Below, one piece after another: positions 1 to 12,235 of a stretch of DNA of 64,000 nucleotides. The position numbers and the translations under genes were made by a program. The stretch spans positions 12,586,001 to 12,650,000 of the forward strand of contig CM121342.1 of the NCBI GenBank assembly GCA_051530055.1, read 5' to 3'. Origin of the DNA: Neoechinorhynchus agilis (lineage: Eukaryota > Acanthocephala). Below the pieces are notes generated by a model that worked only from the letters and a program-made list of their open reading frames with translations, ran no database searches and was not told where the DNA came from. Every line of letters begins with the position of its first letter. Position 1 is the first letter of the stretch.

Positions 1-3000
1 AATTAAACGGGATTTTTTTAAAATCTTTTGATTCCTTCTCGTGCAGAAGGAATTCAAAGACTTATTATGGAATAAAGATGATTTATCGATTAAATTGAAT
101 TAAACGGGATTTTTTTAAATCTTTTGATTCCATCTCGTACAGAAGGAATTCAAAGACTTATTATGGAATAAAGATGATTTATCGATTAAATTGAATTAAA
201 CGGGATTTTTTAATCTTTTGATCCCATCTGTACAGAAGGAATTCAAAGACTTATTATGGAATAAAGATGATTTATCGATTAAATTGAATTAAACGGAATT
301 TTTTTAAATCTTTTGATTCCATCTCGTACAGAAGGAATTCAAAGACTTATTATGGAATAAAGACGATTTATCGATTAAATTGAATTAAACGGGATTTTTT
401 TAAATCTTTTAATCCCATCTCGTACAGAAGGAATTCAAAGGCTTATTATGAAATAAGGATGATTTATCGATTAAATTGAATTAAACGGGATTTTTTAATC
501 TTTTGATTCCATCTCGTACAGAAGGAATTCAAAGACTTATTATGGAATAAAGATGATTTATCGATTAAATTGAATTAAACGGGATTTTTTTAAATCTTTT
601 GATTCCATCTCGTACAGAAGGAATTCAAAGACTTATTATGGAATAAAGATGATTTATCGATTAAATTGAATTAAACGGGATTTTTTTAAATCTTTTGATT
701 CCATCTCGTACAGAAGGAATTCAAAGACTTATTATGGAATAAAGATGATTTATCGATTAAATTGAATTAAACGGGATTTTTTTAAATCTTTTGATTCCAT
801 CTCGTACAGAAGGAATTCAAAGACTTATTATGGAATAAAGATGATTTATCGATTAAATTGAATTAAACGGGATTTTTTTAAATCTTTTGATTCCATCTCG
901 TACAGAAGGAATTCAAAGACTTATTATGGAATAAAGATGATTTATCGATTAAATTGAATTAAACGGGATTTTTTTTAAATCTTTTGATTCCATCTCGTAC
1001 AGAAGGAATTCAAAGACTTATTATGGAATAAAGATGATTTATCGATTTAATCAAATTAAACGGGATTATTTCAAATCTTTCGATTCCATCTCGTACAGGA
1101 GGAATTCAAAGACTTATTATGGAATAAAGATGATTTATCGATTAAATCAAATTAAACGGGATTATTTCAAATCTTTTCATTCCATCTCGTACAGAAGGAA
1201 TTCAAAGACTTATTATGGAATAAAGATGATTTATCGATTAAATAAAATTAAACGGGATTTTTTTAAATCTTTTGATTCCATCTCGTACAGAAGGAATTCA
1301 ATGACTTATTATGGAATAAGGATGATTTATCCATTAAATTGAATTAAACGGGAATTTTTTTAAATCTTTTGATTCCATCTCGTGCAGAAGGAATTCAAAG
1401 GCTGATTATCAAATAAGGATGATTTATCGATTAAATTGAATTAAACGGGATTTTTTCAAATCTTTTGGTCCCATCTCGTACAGAAGGAATTCAAAGACTT
1501 ATTATGGAATAAAGACGATTTGTCGATTAAATTGTATTAAACCGGATTTTTTTCAAATCTTTTAATCCTATCTTGTACCGAAGGAATTCAAAGGCTCATT
1601 ATCAAATAAGGATGATTTATCTCCTTCTGTACGAGATGGAATCAAAAGATTTAAAAAAATTCCCGTTTAATTTTATTTAATCGATAAATCATCTTTATTC
1701 CTTAATAAGTCTTTGAATACCTCCTGTACGAGGTGGAATCAAAAGATTTAAAAAAATCCCGTTTAATTAGATTTAGTCGATAAATCATCCATATTCCATA
1801 ATAAGTTTTTGAATTCCTTCTGTACGAGATGGAATCAAATGACTTATTATGGAATAAAGGTGATTTATCGATTAAATAGAATTAAACGGGAATTTTTTTA
1901 AATCGTTTGATTCCATCTCGTACAAAAGGGATTCAAGGACTTATTATTAAATAAAGACGATTTATCGGTTTAATTAAATTAAACGGGATTTTTTTAAATT
2001 CTTTGATCCCATCTGGTTCAGAAGGAATTCAAAGACTTATTATGGAATAAAGACGATTTATCGATTAAATTAAATTAAACGGGATTTTTTTAAATTCTTT
2101 GATCCCATCTGGTTCAGAAGGAATTCAAAGACTTATTATGGAATAAAGATGATTTATCGATTAAATTGAATTAAACGGGATTTTTTTAAATCTTTTGATT
2201 CCATCTCGTACAGAAGGAATTCTAAGACTTATTATGGAATAAAGATGATTTATCGATTAAATAGAATTAAACGGGAATTTTTTTAAATCGTTTGATTCCA
2301 TCTCGTACAAAAGGGATTCAAGGACTTATTATGGAATAAAGACGATTTATCGGTTTAATTAAATTAAACGGGATTTTTTTAAATTCTTTGATCCCATCTG
2401 GTTCAGAAGGAATTCAAAGACTTATTATGGAATAAAGACGATTTATCGATTAAATTAAATTAAACGGGATTTTTTTTAAATTCTTTGATCCCATCTGGTT
2501 CAGAAGGAATTCAAAGACTTATTATGGAATAAAGATGATTTATCGATTAAATTGAATTAAACGGGATTTTTTTAAATCTTTTGATTCCATCTCGTACAGA
2601 AGGAATTCTAAGACTTATTATGGAATAAAGATGATTTATCGATTAAATTGGATTAAGCGGGATTTTTTAAAATCGTTTGATTCCATCTCGTACAAAAGGG
2701 ATTCAAGGACTTATTATGGAATAAAGACGATTTATCGGTTTAATTAAATTAAACGGGATTTTTTTAAAATTCTTTGATCCCATCTGGTTCAGAAGGAATT
2801 CAAAGACTTATTATGGAATAAAGACGATTTATCGATTAAATTAAATTAAACGGGATTTTTTTTTAATTCTTTGATCCCATCTGGTTCAGAAGGAATTCAA
2901 AGACTTATTATGGAATAAAGATGATTTATCGATTAAATTGAATTAAACGGGATTTTTTTAAATCTTTTGATTCCATCTCGTACAGAAGGAATTCTAAGAC

Positions 3001-3528
3001 TTATTATGGAATAAAGATGATTTATCGATTAAATTGGATTAAGCAGGATTTTTTAAAATCTTTTGATTCCATCTCGTACAGAAGGAATTCAAAGACCTAT
3101 TACGGAATAAAGATGATTTATCGATTAAATTGAATTAAGCGGGATTTTTTAAAATCTTTTGATTCCATCTCGTACAGAAGGAATTCAAAGACTTATTATG
3201 GTATAAAGATGATTTATCGATTAAATTGAATTAAACGGGATTTTTTTAAATCTTTTGATTCCATCTCGTACAGAAGGAATTCAAAGAGTTATTATGCAAT
3301 AAGGATGAGAAAGAATTCAAAGAATTATTATGGAATAAAGATGATTTATCGATTAAATTGAATTAAACGGGAATTTTTTAAATCTTTTGATTCCATTTCG
3401 TACAGAAGGAATTCAAAGACTTATTATGGAATAAAGACGATTTATCGATTAAATTAAATCAAACGGGATTTTTTTAATTCTTTGATCCCATCTGGTTCAG
3501 AAGGAATTCAAAGACTTATTCTGGAATG
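1..3528. repeat. 96-bp satellite array
   Basis: Head-to-tail copies of an AT-rich unit of about 96 bp fill this stretch. Each copy reads roughly aattaaacgggattttttt, then a cttttgattccatctcgtac block, then gaaggaattcaaagac and an ataaagatgatttatcgatt block. Successive starts at 1, 98 and 194 give the period. Two variants occur: one with 'catctcgtacagaag', one with 'catctggttcagaag'. The left edge lies outside the window. The right edge lies inside the 3' end of the LSm5 gene. Because 96 is a multiple of three, some stretches stay open by chance. Confidence 0.97.
1621..1838 (-). repeat. Inverted block inside the satellite
   Basis: About two satellite units lie in reverse orientation here, reading 'ctgtacgagatggaatcaaa' and 'cccgtttaatt', while the units before and after read forward. 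The switch points are abrupt, which suggests an inversion or a template switch within the array rather than a separate repeat. Confidence 0.9.
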
Positions 3529-3800
3529 CTAGGTCCTTCGCCGCCCGGAACAAGTAAAACTATGTTACTCCCATTGAGAAGTATCTCATCGAGATGTGTT
3601 TTCCTTCTGCCATCGTCCGTCTCTTCGTACTCGTCAACGTCTTCAAGGACCATATTTGTAAAATCATCAAATCCAAGAAGGGTTCCTACGAGTTCACGAT
3701 GACAGCGCATCAATATATGAATCCGAGAACCGATGCATTTGTCCAGAAGTTCCATTGGAAAAATGTTCCCCGCAGTGCATTTAGAAGGCTCTGATGACAT
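3516..3800 (-). CDS. LSM5: LSm5, U6 snRNA-associated Sm-like protein
   Basis: Encodes a 94-aa Sm-fold protein in a single exon from an ATG. The Sm1 motif is seen as [19 protein letters not shown] and the Sm2 motif as [14 protein letters not shown], followed by the family tail GGEGP; human LSm5 is 91 aa and has the same order. LSm5 is part of the LSm1-7 ring (cytoplasmic mRNA decapping and decay) and the LSm2-8 ring (U6 snRNA 3' end, nuclear). The last residues SIPE and the TAA stop differ from other LSm5 tails: ATTCCAGAATAA is the reverse complement of satellite sequence. An ATTAAA on the minus strand about 40 bp past the stop, also satellite-derived, could serve for polyadenylation. That last point is inference. 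Confidence 0.95.
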   Translation of the reverse strand: MSSEPSKCTAGNIFPMELLDKCIGSRIHILMRCHRELVGTLLGFDDFTNMVLEDVDEYEETDDGRRKTHLDEILLNGSNIVLLVPGGEGPSIPE

Positions 3801-3830
3801 TGAACAAGAAAAAGTTTTTTGTAGTGAGCG

Positions 3831-3844
3831 GTCGCCAAGGTGAC
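3831..3844. promoter_or_regulatory. X-box-like inverted repeat upstream of LSm5
   Basis: The palindrome gtcgccaaggtgac lies 30 bp upstream of the LSm5 ATG. It has the two half sites of an RFX X-box but AA instead of the usual AT in the centre. It may be a promoter element or chance. Confidence 0.25.
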
Positions 3845-4405
3845 GTTTATAGTAACAAGAAAGAATGCTCTTGCGCCGGTGACCTAATTACGGACGCAAG
3901 GAACGTTCTTTTAAAAAACGAGCTTTAAGATTAAGGGTCTTGGTTATATACAACGTCACAAAGGGAGTGCTTCCTTAAGAGCTGTTTTTAGTATTATCCG
4001 CCTGTTTTAATTACTTAAATCACATCTTCTTTCATCGATTCCAAATGAAGACTTTATTCTGAATAGTAAACGGTTGAATTTGTCAAAAGCTAATTACTAT
4101 AAATTATTATGTCAATTTCTTTCAAATACTCATCTAGCAAATTAATCACACGCGCCAACATGCGACGAAAATGATATATTAATTATTTTAAAACCTATGT
4201 TAAAAGAAATATAAATCAAAGATTATTTGCCGATAATAATGATATGGAGCTCTATATTTAGAAGAAGAAAATCTTTCGCAGTTTGGAAAGATATACGATA
4301 TTTGATTCGTCGTATTATTAAATGGATTAGTTCGCATTCTTCAATCTAAATTTTGCAGGTTGTTTTTCTTAAAAGATCTAAAATGCTCTATTCGTTCGTC
4401 ACCAA
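3845..4405. other. Intergenic, no gene seen
   Basis: AT-rich sequence upstream of LSm5. No coding signature, RNA gene or clear repeat was found. Confidence 0.5.
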
Positions 4406-4409
4406 TACC

Positions 4410-4835
4410 CCGCAGTCTAAAGCGATTGAATTATCGGCTGACTCATCAATCATTGCAACGGCCACAGTCCACATCAAGGACGACCAAACAGAAACTAAAC
4501 GTCGAGAAATGTTGAATTTTTGCAGTAGATGTGAATGCTCTCTTAATCAATGCCCCACATTTTAAAACGATTGAATTATGGGCGGAATCACGAACCATTG
4601 CTACGGCCACAGTGCACATTAAAGGCGGGTCAACGTTTGCAGTTGAAATCTAGAAACTATACGCCGAGAAATATAGAACGCTTGCGGTCGATGTGAATGC
4701 TCTCGTTGTTAATGCCCTGCAGTCTACAACGATTTAATTATCCGCCGAATATCGAATCATTGCAACGGTCACACTGCACATTATGGAGCGTCCAACGTTT
4801 GCGGTTTAAATCGAGAAATTAAACCTCGAGCAAAA
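4410..4835. repeat. Three degenerate tandem copies of a ~150-bp repeat
   Basis: The segment 'cgattgaattatcggc', followed by 'attgcaacggccacag' and then 'gatgtgaatgctctc', recurs with divergence. The anchor starts are at 4423, 4568 and 4730, giving spacings of 145 and 162. The copies carry many substitutions and small indels, so the array is old. Confidence 0.75.
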
Positions 4836-4869
4836 CGCCCATCGTCGCAATTTTAATGGGTTTACTCTT

Positions 4870-5860
4870 ATTGCCAAGAAAAATGATCAGCATTGTATTT
4901 ACAAACATTCATGCCACCGTTCTGGATCACTCAGCTACTGGTTTTTCCGGAAAATTAGGTTTTTTTTATCAGCACAGGAAGTCGGAATGGATATTGGACT
5001 ATATTATTTGTTGGAAATTGGATGTCCTTTTTTGGAAGAAGGATAACTTTAGCAGTTTTCGCCATTGGATAAGAGGGTTGAGAAGTTCGGGGATGATGCA
5101 GCGAAGAGCCCATTTTGGGATTTCGGATTGAAAGCACGAATTTTTTAGGTAATTTCATGATACTTTAGTACTTCGTATGACGAGACTGAGGGGAGTATCG
5201 GCTGGTTGACAAAAGTTCCAGGTGTTGGCGTGAAAGATTGTGTGGAGACTGATGTTGAGCAGTGATTGTAAATTGAGTCAGGACAGAGGTTCTGATTAAT
5301 GGAATCTAGAACCTGTTATAATTCAGTGGAGGACAAATTAGGGAAGGGACCCGGGTGGCGTAGACCAAGAGAGTCCTTGACGACCCTCCATCATGTTGAG
5401 TTGCCACCTGATCGAATTTTAGAGGAAAGGAAGTTTTTGCGGACGATAAGTATTTTGTTGGTCAGTGCTTTTTGTAAACGGAGAAAGTCTGGAGAGTTAT
5501 TGCAATAGGCCATAGAAGCTTGCCTTTGTAGAAGTTTCAGAATGGGAGTTATTCATGGAGGGTCGCGGTTGTAGATCCTAATGAATTTATTGGGAATTGC
5601 CGAAGTTAAGGGATTTTTTATGATTGAGGTTAGGAAGGGCATGGCAAAGTAAAGGTAATTTCTGTTGTCAGAGTGGAATGGGCGAATATTCGAGTTGAAC
5701 AATTTTATAAAATTGTGGATGTGATGATCATGTTTATCCCAGACGGCTAAACGGGGAGATTTTATACGCTGAGGTGGGGTGCAGGAAGTAATAAGGGCAG
5801 AAGAGTGGTCAGAGTACGCGGGGGGAGGGAGTTTGGAGGCGGGAGGCACTCCTCATTGCA
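4870..5860 (-). mobile_element. Decayed Jockey-like LINE fragment (end of endonuclease, start of RT)
   Basis: The reverse strand reads YSDHSSALITSCTPPQ, then SPRLAVWDKHD. These fit the last endonuclease motif (SDH) and the linker of Jockey-type non-LTR elements. Further on it reads PLTSAIPNKFIRI with a downstream linker, then SYPSSKKGHP and YSPISIST, which resemble the first RT blocks (P-K-K-G then NYRPISI). Several stops and frame changes interrupt it, so it is not functional. It was recognised by motif order only. Confidence 0.6.
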
Positions 5861-6539
5861 GATGTTGTAGGCACGATGCAGAAAACCTTTGAATATACCA
5901 ACTTTTGTGCTCTTATTATGGGCAGTTTTCCGAAGCGTATAAATATTCGTTTCAGTTGGCTTTCTACGTAGACTACATTTTCGTGGTTTGGCCTGGGATG
6001 AACAGAGTTCTAACGATTTCGTAGAGCACCCCCATCGGCAATATCATTGAATCGAAATCACTATTTTTATATTTGATCCGAATGGAAGAATACCGTTTAT
6101 GGATTTATCGATACAGGAAAAAAGGGCACGAATGATCACATCCGTTTTGCAAGAAGTTCACTTAAACGATCAACTGTATATCTTAATATGGTGCTCATAA
6201 CAGGAGCACAAGAAAACCCATTTTAAATGCTTTGTAAATTGAGTAGGAGGAACAGTGCCTCAGACACGAGCCCAGGCGATTGGAGTGAATTTTCAGCAAG
6301 TTAAAATATCCAAGAAATGCCCTTATTCGGCGTTTCAGCAAGCGGACCGTGCAAGATACACTTACTCAAACGAAATGGCTGCGAGCCAGAATGGAAATAC
6401 GAATTGGTTTTTCGGACATAGGCCCACAGACCAACTTTGGCGAAACAAAATCTCAAAGATCGTTAAGAGAAGCCGTCTGGCAATAAAATGTCAATTCGAC
6501 TTCCGACTCTCCATGACAATGGGGAACATAATTTTGCCG

Positions 6540-6705
6540 GAAATACCATGAAATAGAGAAAAGGCTGTTGTCTACAAAGTTTCTTGTAGCCATTGAAACA
6601 GCAGTTACACTCGCCAAACAAGCTGAAATCCTAAGACGAGATTTGACGAACATAAGCGCTCCGATACGCGTCGATTGTCGCGCTGAACGAGGTAAAAACG
6701 GATCA
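6540..6705 (+). mobile_element. GIY-YIG domain relic, probably of a Penelope-like element
   Basis: One frame reads NREKAVVYKVSCSH, then NSSYTRQTS, then NPKTRFDEHKRSDTRR, with a few stops. This follows the GIY-YIG nuclease pattern of Penelope-like retroelements (YKI-x-C-x2-C-x3-YIGQT, then L-x2-R-x2-EHK). The intact family has this domain after the RT. No RT could be recognised upstream, so this is a small fossil. A GIY-YIG domain of another origin cannot be excluded. Confidence 0.5.
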
Positions 6706-7035
6706 CGTTATAAATTATGGTTAATATATGATTTGAGCGAGTTAGACTATCTTAATTGATTAACGGAAAAGGATTTGAACGACCAAGGAAGTTAAAAACG
6801 TTCCCTTAAAATCTACATGATCATAGTGACCAAACGAAGTTCAAAACGAACGGTTACTTTAAAAAATGCCATCCACATGAATTTCGTTACAATCAACATC
6901 GCTTTATTATCCTTTTCCAATGTATTATTTTTTGGCTGTGAATAATATGATCGATTTTATAAATACAAAAAGGAAAAAAGCACGGGTTAGACCCGAATTT
7001 AAATTCTCTAAATAAATTACTATTCGTACATTCAT

Positions 7036-10000
7036 TTACAATTTACTCGACTTGAAAGACTTGTTTTTAGACTGGGATTCTCGCTTTGTTTCTGTAAAAT
7101 AATTTCTAAGCCTCTGCTTTTCTTGGTTCACGAGCAGAGCTCTCGTCAAGATGCGTTCATACATTTGGGCTAATAACTGACTGGTTTTTGCAGACACCAG
7201 TTTTCTGCTCAAGAACTCTCGAATATCTTGAAGCTCCTCGTAGCTTGCACAATTGTTCAATCCACGCCTTATGACCTTGTCTATAAGAAACTCTTCGCTT
7301 AAATTCGACTTTATCTGTTCAAAATTGGTTTTTATGAATTTCCAGAGTTGCGTCCTTCCGATTTTAGTTTCCGACACTTTTTGTATTACTTGACTATAGT
7401 CTTGTTTCCGAACGTGTCCACTTAGAAAATTAAATTCAAGTATCTTTCTCAGTTCGTTTATATCTATAGAACATCCTAATGCAGACAAAGCGTAGTGCCT
7501 GATTCCAACAATGTCTTTCTCAATTACCTATAAGAAGGTGGGTTTAAGCACAAACTCATTTCGTTCACCTTCATTAAACTCTTGGTAATTCCTTGAGGGC
7601 GATTATACCTGACGCAGGTCATCAGGTGGGTACCCGCTTGTTCGAGGTTCATGGTGTTATTTCCTGCAATCCATATCCTGCACTGCTCGAACGCCTCTTC
7701 CATTACCCAGTGAACGCCTGCCAGCCCTGCCCTACTAAGGGCGGCATCTCGGATTCCTTCCTCCTCTTTAACTAGAATAGAGACAGCTATTAAACACCAC
7801 AACTTAGTCATGAAACCAATACCTTTTTGTTTGGAATGAAAAGCTAGTGCTAATGGCTCAAACATTTCAGCAATCAATTTTCGGGTTTCACGGAAAGTAT
7901 CTTGGTTCATGTATTCCGTAAGAGTCAAAATGTCGTTTAAATTAGACGCAACGTCGGTCCACACAATCATATCGTCCAAATAAATATACGCTGCTTCTGT
8001 TTTGTTGTCTTTTAAAGTAGCCCAAGAATAAGCTTTTATAAAGTTGAGATATACACTAAGCGGTTGATACCCAGAAACGGCTAGGAGATATAGATCGAAT
8101 TGAAGATCGAGCCTATCAGTAACACTCAAGCTCATAAATCCATTGTCGTTGATTATAGCGTTTAGCATTTTTTCTGAATAATGAACAACGTAGAATCCAG
8201 TTTTTCCGATGTTCACCTTAAACCACTTCATCTGCCCAGGAGTTGACAAAATCTGTCGACGTTTACACATTAAGAAATTGTGGGATATATTGTAGGGGTA
8301 CGATGAATTTGCAAGAGTTATTACAATGTTCCAAATATAGTCGGAATTGTCTTTAGAAAAACGTTTGGCAATATTCGACGAGGACATTTTCTCCTGTCGG
8401 AATATTAATAAAGTTTCATTGCTTTTGTCTACGCGGTCTACAAAAACAACTGGAAATCCCGCTTGCTCCGTCCATGAAGACATTATCCCTTTAATATCAA
8501 AACCTGATGAATTTTCCAGTGAATTCCATAGATCCTCAGTTTTTATATTCTGGTACTTATAGGTTTTCAAGTATCGTCCCAGTCCTGCTCTGAATTTCTA
8601 AATACATATGCTAATTCGAATGTTTTGTGCCCTTACAGAAATAAAATATAACAAAATGTAACAGAGAAAACATTAGACTAAGGAAGATAACAAAACGCGG
8701 AGAGCGGTTTATCAGCACTTTAAGAAATTGATTCAACTCGGTGGTTGTAATTATTGCTAAGGTTTACAAATTTCCATATTGAGGCCAAACAGTGAGAATT
8801 CTAGTCTGAATTAAGAGAAATACAGTACATTGCTTATTATCTTGATCAAAGTCATTCTTCGTCTTTGTAGAAACACTGGATATTTTTCAATGAAAAAATA
8901 TATGGATTAGTCGCATGTGGTTCACTTTCTGGCTGGATGGAAAAGGCCCTAAACGATACGATTGTTATGAAGTATAAAGATTAAGAACCTATTGTAAACG
9001 TAAATACACGTTTGGAACTTTTTTTACTAATGACATCCTCACAAAATATTTCAAGTACTGCACATAAACCTGCCTTTTCGCCCATATACTCGTTGATCAT
9101 CCGAATAATAGAAGCACCTTTGTTATAAGCGACAACGCCAAATACCTCCATAACACTTGAGTGGTCATATAATTGGACCTGATAGTTCAAATCGTATTAA
9201 TGGGATATATAGAGTAGCTTTTTTACTTGCCTCTATCGGATGCGTTGTTAAAAGACGATCCGTAATCATTGCCGGTCTGATACAATCTCCCACGAATTGG
9301 GACCAAATGTCGAATTCCGGAAACAAATAGTCAGTGCATAGATACTCTATCCACGTAGCAAATCCTTCATTGAGCCAAACGTCTGTCCACCACTCCAGCG
9401 TTACCAAATTTCCGAACCATTGATGAGCGAGTTCGTGCCCAACGATCGTAGTGATTTTCTGCATATCATATCTTGTGGCGAACCCGGAATCAACCAGTAA
9501 ATACTGTTCTCGAAACACAGAGCAGCCCCAGTTTTCCATGGCACCTAAAGGTAATGCGTAAAACTGTGCATTCAATAAAGAACTTAATTGTGATTGATTT
9601 CGAATGTTATCACAACATATTTGCCGAACAGAGCCGGACTAACGAACAGTGAAATCAAAATAACTCAGATGCAGAGAAGAATGTTATTCTTGATTCAGCG
9701 CTGATTTACAAAATTGCTGTCTTTCTATATATCATGAAACCAGCAGTGGAACCAAATAGCACGAACGCCTTGTGCGGAACTAAGCCGATAACAATAACCA
9801 GGAAAACTCTGATTTTTACCTACACACATTACAAGGAAAGCAGCCTACCGAACGAGAAATCCGGAATCGCGACCAGATCCAATTTTGGCAGAGGATATGG
9901 CATATTAAAATATTTGCTGAAATACGGTAGAGCTCTTAGTGAAACCTATATTAAGATGTTATATATAACAATTCAAAATGTACACTAACGTTCATTGCAA

Positions 10001-11029
10001 ATTGAACAAGTTTCCGCTTCCCAGGCCGAGTTAGGACCGTGTGAACTATTCCATTTAAGTCAGTCTGGGATTGAGATTCAAACCGTCCAATTGAAAATGC
10101 CACAAGGTAGGTTGACATGGGCGGCGATCTCGCAAAAGAAACTTTGACTCTGGATCCATCATCGAGTAACTCTGTCATCCTTGGGGGCTAAATTACTCGG
10201 TTAACTTGAAACATGATAGACATTTTTAAATGAACAACCATATTGGAGACCGCTTTCATTGTGGCTGGAAATAGAAGCTGAATTTCAAATTCGGCTTTGA
10301 ATGATGGTTCATCGAAGCAAGGAAACGCTTTTCGAGCTGCTAAAGCCTGTGTTTTTGTACGTAAAAATCAAAGCATGTTAAAACTGATTAACAAGCGTAC
10401 CTGGAATTGGGTTGTCAGAATTATTTCTTGGTCACCTTTCGTATTTCGATATTTGCTGATATAGATCCCATCCATGTCATCCGATATGCTTCCATGATAA
10501 AGAAACTCAATATCATATACACCCGGCTTGCGAAACATTAACCGAAGAGCTCAGAGCATTTTTGACTAAGTACCTTTAATTTGTTCGGTGTTTGAACCAA
10601 TAGAACATCATTTGAACCATACTGAAACTTGAGTGATTTCAATTTACCCAGCTGAGAATCCAGAAGACGAACTTGATGAACGAGAAGATTACGCGAGTGC
10701 AGTTGAAATCCATTAACGGCACGATTGGAAATCTAATTCATGTGGGTGGGTGTTCGTTTAACTTAGTGATAAGTTTTACAAGTGAAACTGACTGCTAGTT
10801 TAATAACAGCATGCCCCTTGAAAGTACGATTCTCAAAATGTGGATCGATTGTGATGCTATATGACAATGGAACAGCTATTCTTGGCAATCTTGGATACGG
10901 CCGTGAACCTGTCGGTTTTAGAACAAACAAAAACAACAGAACGACCGTAATCACTACAACGGACGCTAATGAAATCGCAACTAATAATCCGACGGATTTT
11001 GTTGGCGGTGACCCCTGTTTCCGTTCCAT
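7036..11029 (-). CDS. M1 family zinc aminopeptidase (aminopeptidase N-like), type II membrane protein
   Basis: Complete gene whose ten exons join in frame: 11029-10793, 10732-10574, 10526-10401, 10346-10239, 10187-9990, 9945-9849, 9544-9231, 9178-9074, 8597-7569 and 7527-7036, giving 954 aa. A short cytoplasmic N-terminus is followed by one hydrophobic anchor (about residues 12-37) and then the ectodomain. Family marks in order are [38 protein letters not shown] (309-315), HELAHQW (345-351) with zinc ligands H345, H349 and E368 and catalytic E346, then [10 protein letters not shown] and an ERAP1-like helical C-terminus. It should trim N-terminal residues from peptides outside the cell or in the secretory lumen. 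Introns are 41-60 nt except for three: 304 nt (9545-9848), 476 nt (8598-9073) and 52 nt (9179-9230). The last two begin with GC, not GT. Substrate preference cannot be read from sequence. Confidence 0.95.
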
Positions 11030-11985
11030 ATCTGATTTGGCAATGGCGGTTTAACAATTGGTTAGTGAATGTACGTGTTCGCGTGCCACTGTGAGTTTTA
11101 GATGCGGCGATTTGCAAACATAGACGGAATGATTGAGAAGCGTTAGATAATACTCCGTCTACCTGTTACCGCTGATCTATTGTCATCGATGTTGATCCAT
11201 CAACAGCAAGGTTTATTTTTCTCATCTTTCTCCTTTGCGCTACTGCTCACTCTCGTAATCTGTGTGTGCAAGACATGGAACAGCTTTAGGAATTGTCTGG
11301 TACCCAGTCCAATGCCCTTTATGCTTAACAGCTGGAAGTAAAATGTAATACCAGAACCCGGTACAGAGGAAGTAATTGAAAGCAGTCTAAACCCCCGCAT
11401 TTAGACTGCTATAAATGCGTTTAAACCACTCGGGCTGAAAATAATGTGAGATTCGATGCCTAGCAGGATTTCTAATGCGCCTTTTAATTCGTTTTCTACA
11501 TCTCTAGTTGTTTCCATACTATTTCTATCCATAGAAGTTGAAAGCACCTTGCTTGAGATGCTTTAACTATTTAAATTTTAGTACAAAATCCGATTACTTT
11601 AATTGAATATGATTTGACGCAGTTTAAGCGATATTAAGGAAGTGCGAATGGACTGAATGTTTCAAGACCAATTCGACAACCAGTATTACTCTTTTTGCCT
11701 GAATAAATTTACTATAAGGATTATTGAGTCCTTTGAAAAATCACTGATGTGATTAAGTAAAACGATATTTAATCTTAGGAACACAAACTGGCAATGCTTT
11801 TCATCTTAAGAACGATAGGTGGAATTACTTTACAAAGTCTGTCACAGTCATTACACTATTTTAAGGTTTTCGCTATTAAGCGTTGGACCATCCCTTACTC
11901 GACTTTTTCCTTTAGGCACGCATCCCACCAATCTCTTGGATCAGGCAAGTGATTGAATCTCTTCGACTCTGATAAGTACGGTTAT
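11030..11985. other. Intergenic between aminopeptidase promoter and a repeat, no gene seen
   Basis: Presumed aminopeptidase promoter region followed by AT-rich sequence. No convincing reading frame, RNA gene or repeat was recognised. Confidence 0.5.
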
Positions 11986-11987
11986 GA

Positions 11988-12235
11988 GTTTGTAAATCCC
12001 TCCGGATCCTCGGATACCTTCCGAAGAGGCGGGACTCATCAATGAGTTTCCTTATAAAATCCACGATTGTCGATGACGCACAATTAAAGAGGACTTAATA
12101 CCGCTGAAGGGAGGAAACTCAATGATGAGCCCCGCCTTCTGGAGGAGGTATCTGAGAATCCGGAGGGATGATTCAGGGTTTAAGCTATTCAATCACTTCT
12201 TTGATTTAAGAGATCGGTTTGACTGTATGCTCAAA
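11988..12235. repeat. Two facing copies of a dispersed ~60-130-bp repeat
   Basis: A copy reading minus (11988-12060) faces a copy reading plus (12105-12235). The shared core is ggaggaaactcaatgatgag, then a GC-rich block, then aggtatctgagaatccggag and 'gga'. The two arms form an imperfect inverted repeat about 45 bp apart. The same core recurs at 36160-36275 (+) and 39955-40025 (-). Confidence 0.8.

Noticed and set aside
1034-1342. 102-aa open frame repeating every 32 residues inside the satellite
   Set aside because: The 96-bp period is a multiple of three, so a stop-free stretch repeats by itself. Neighbouring units with indels break it.
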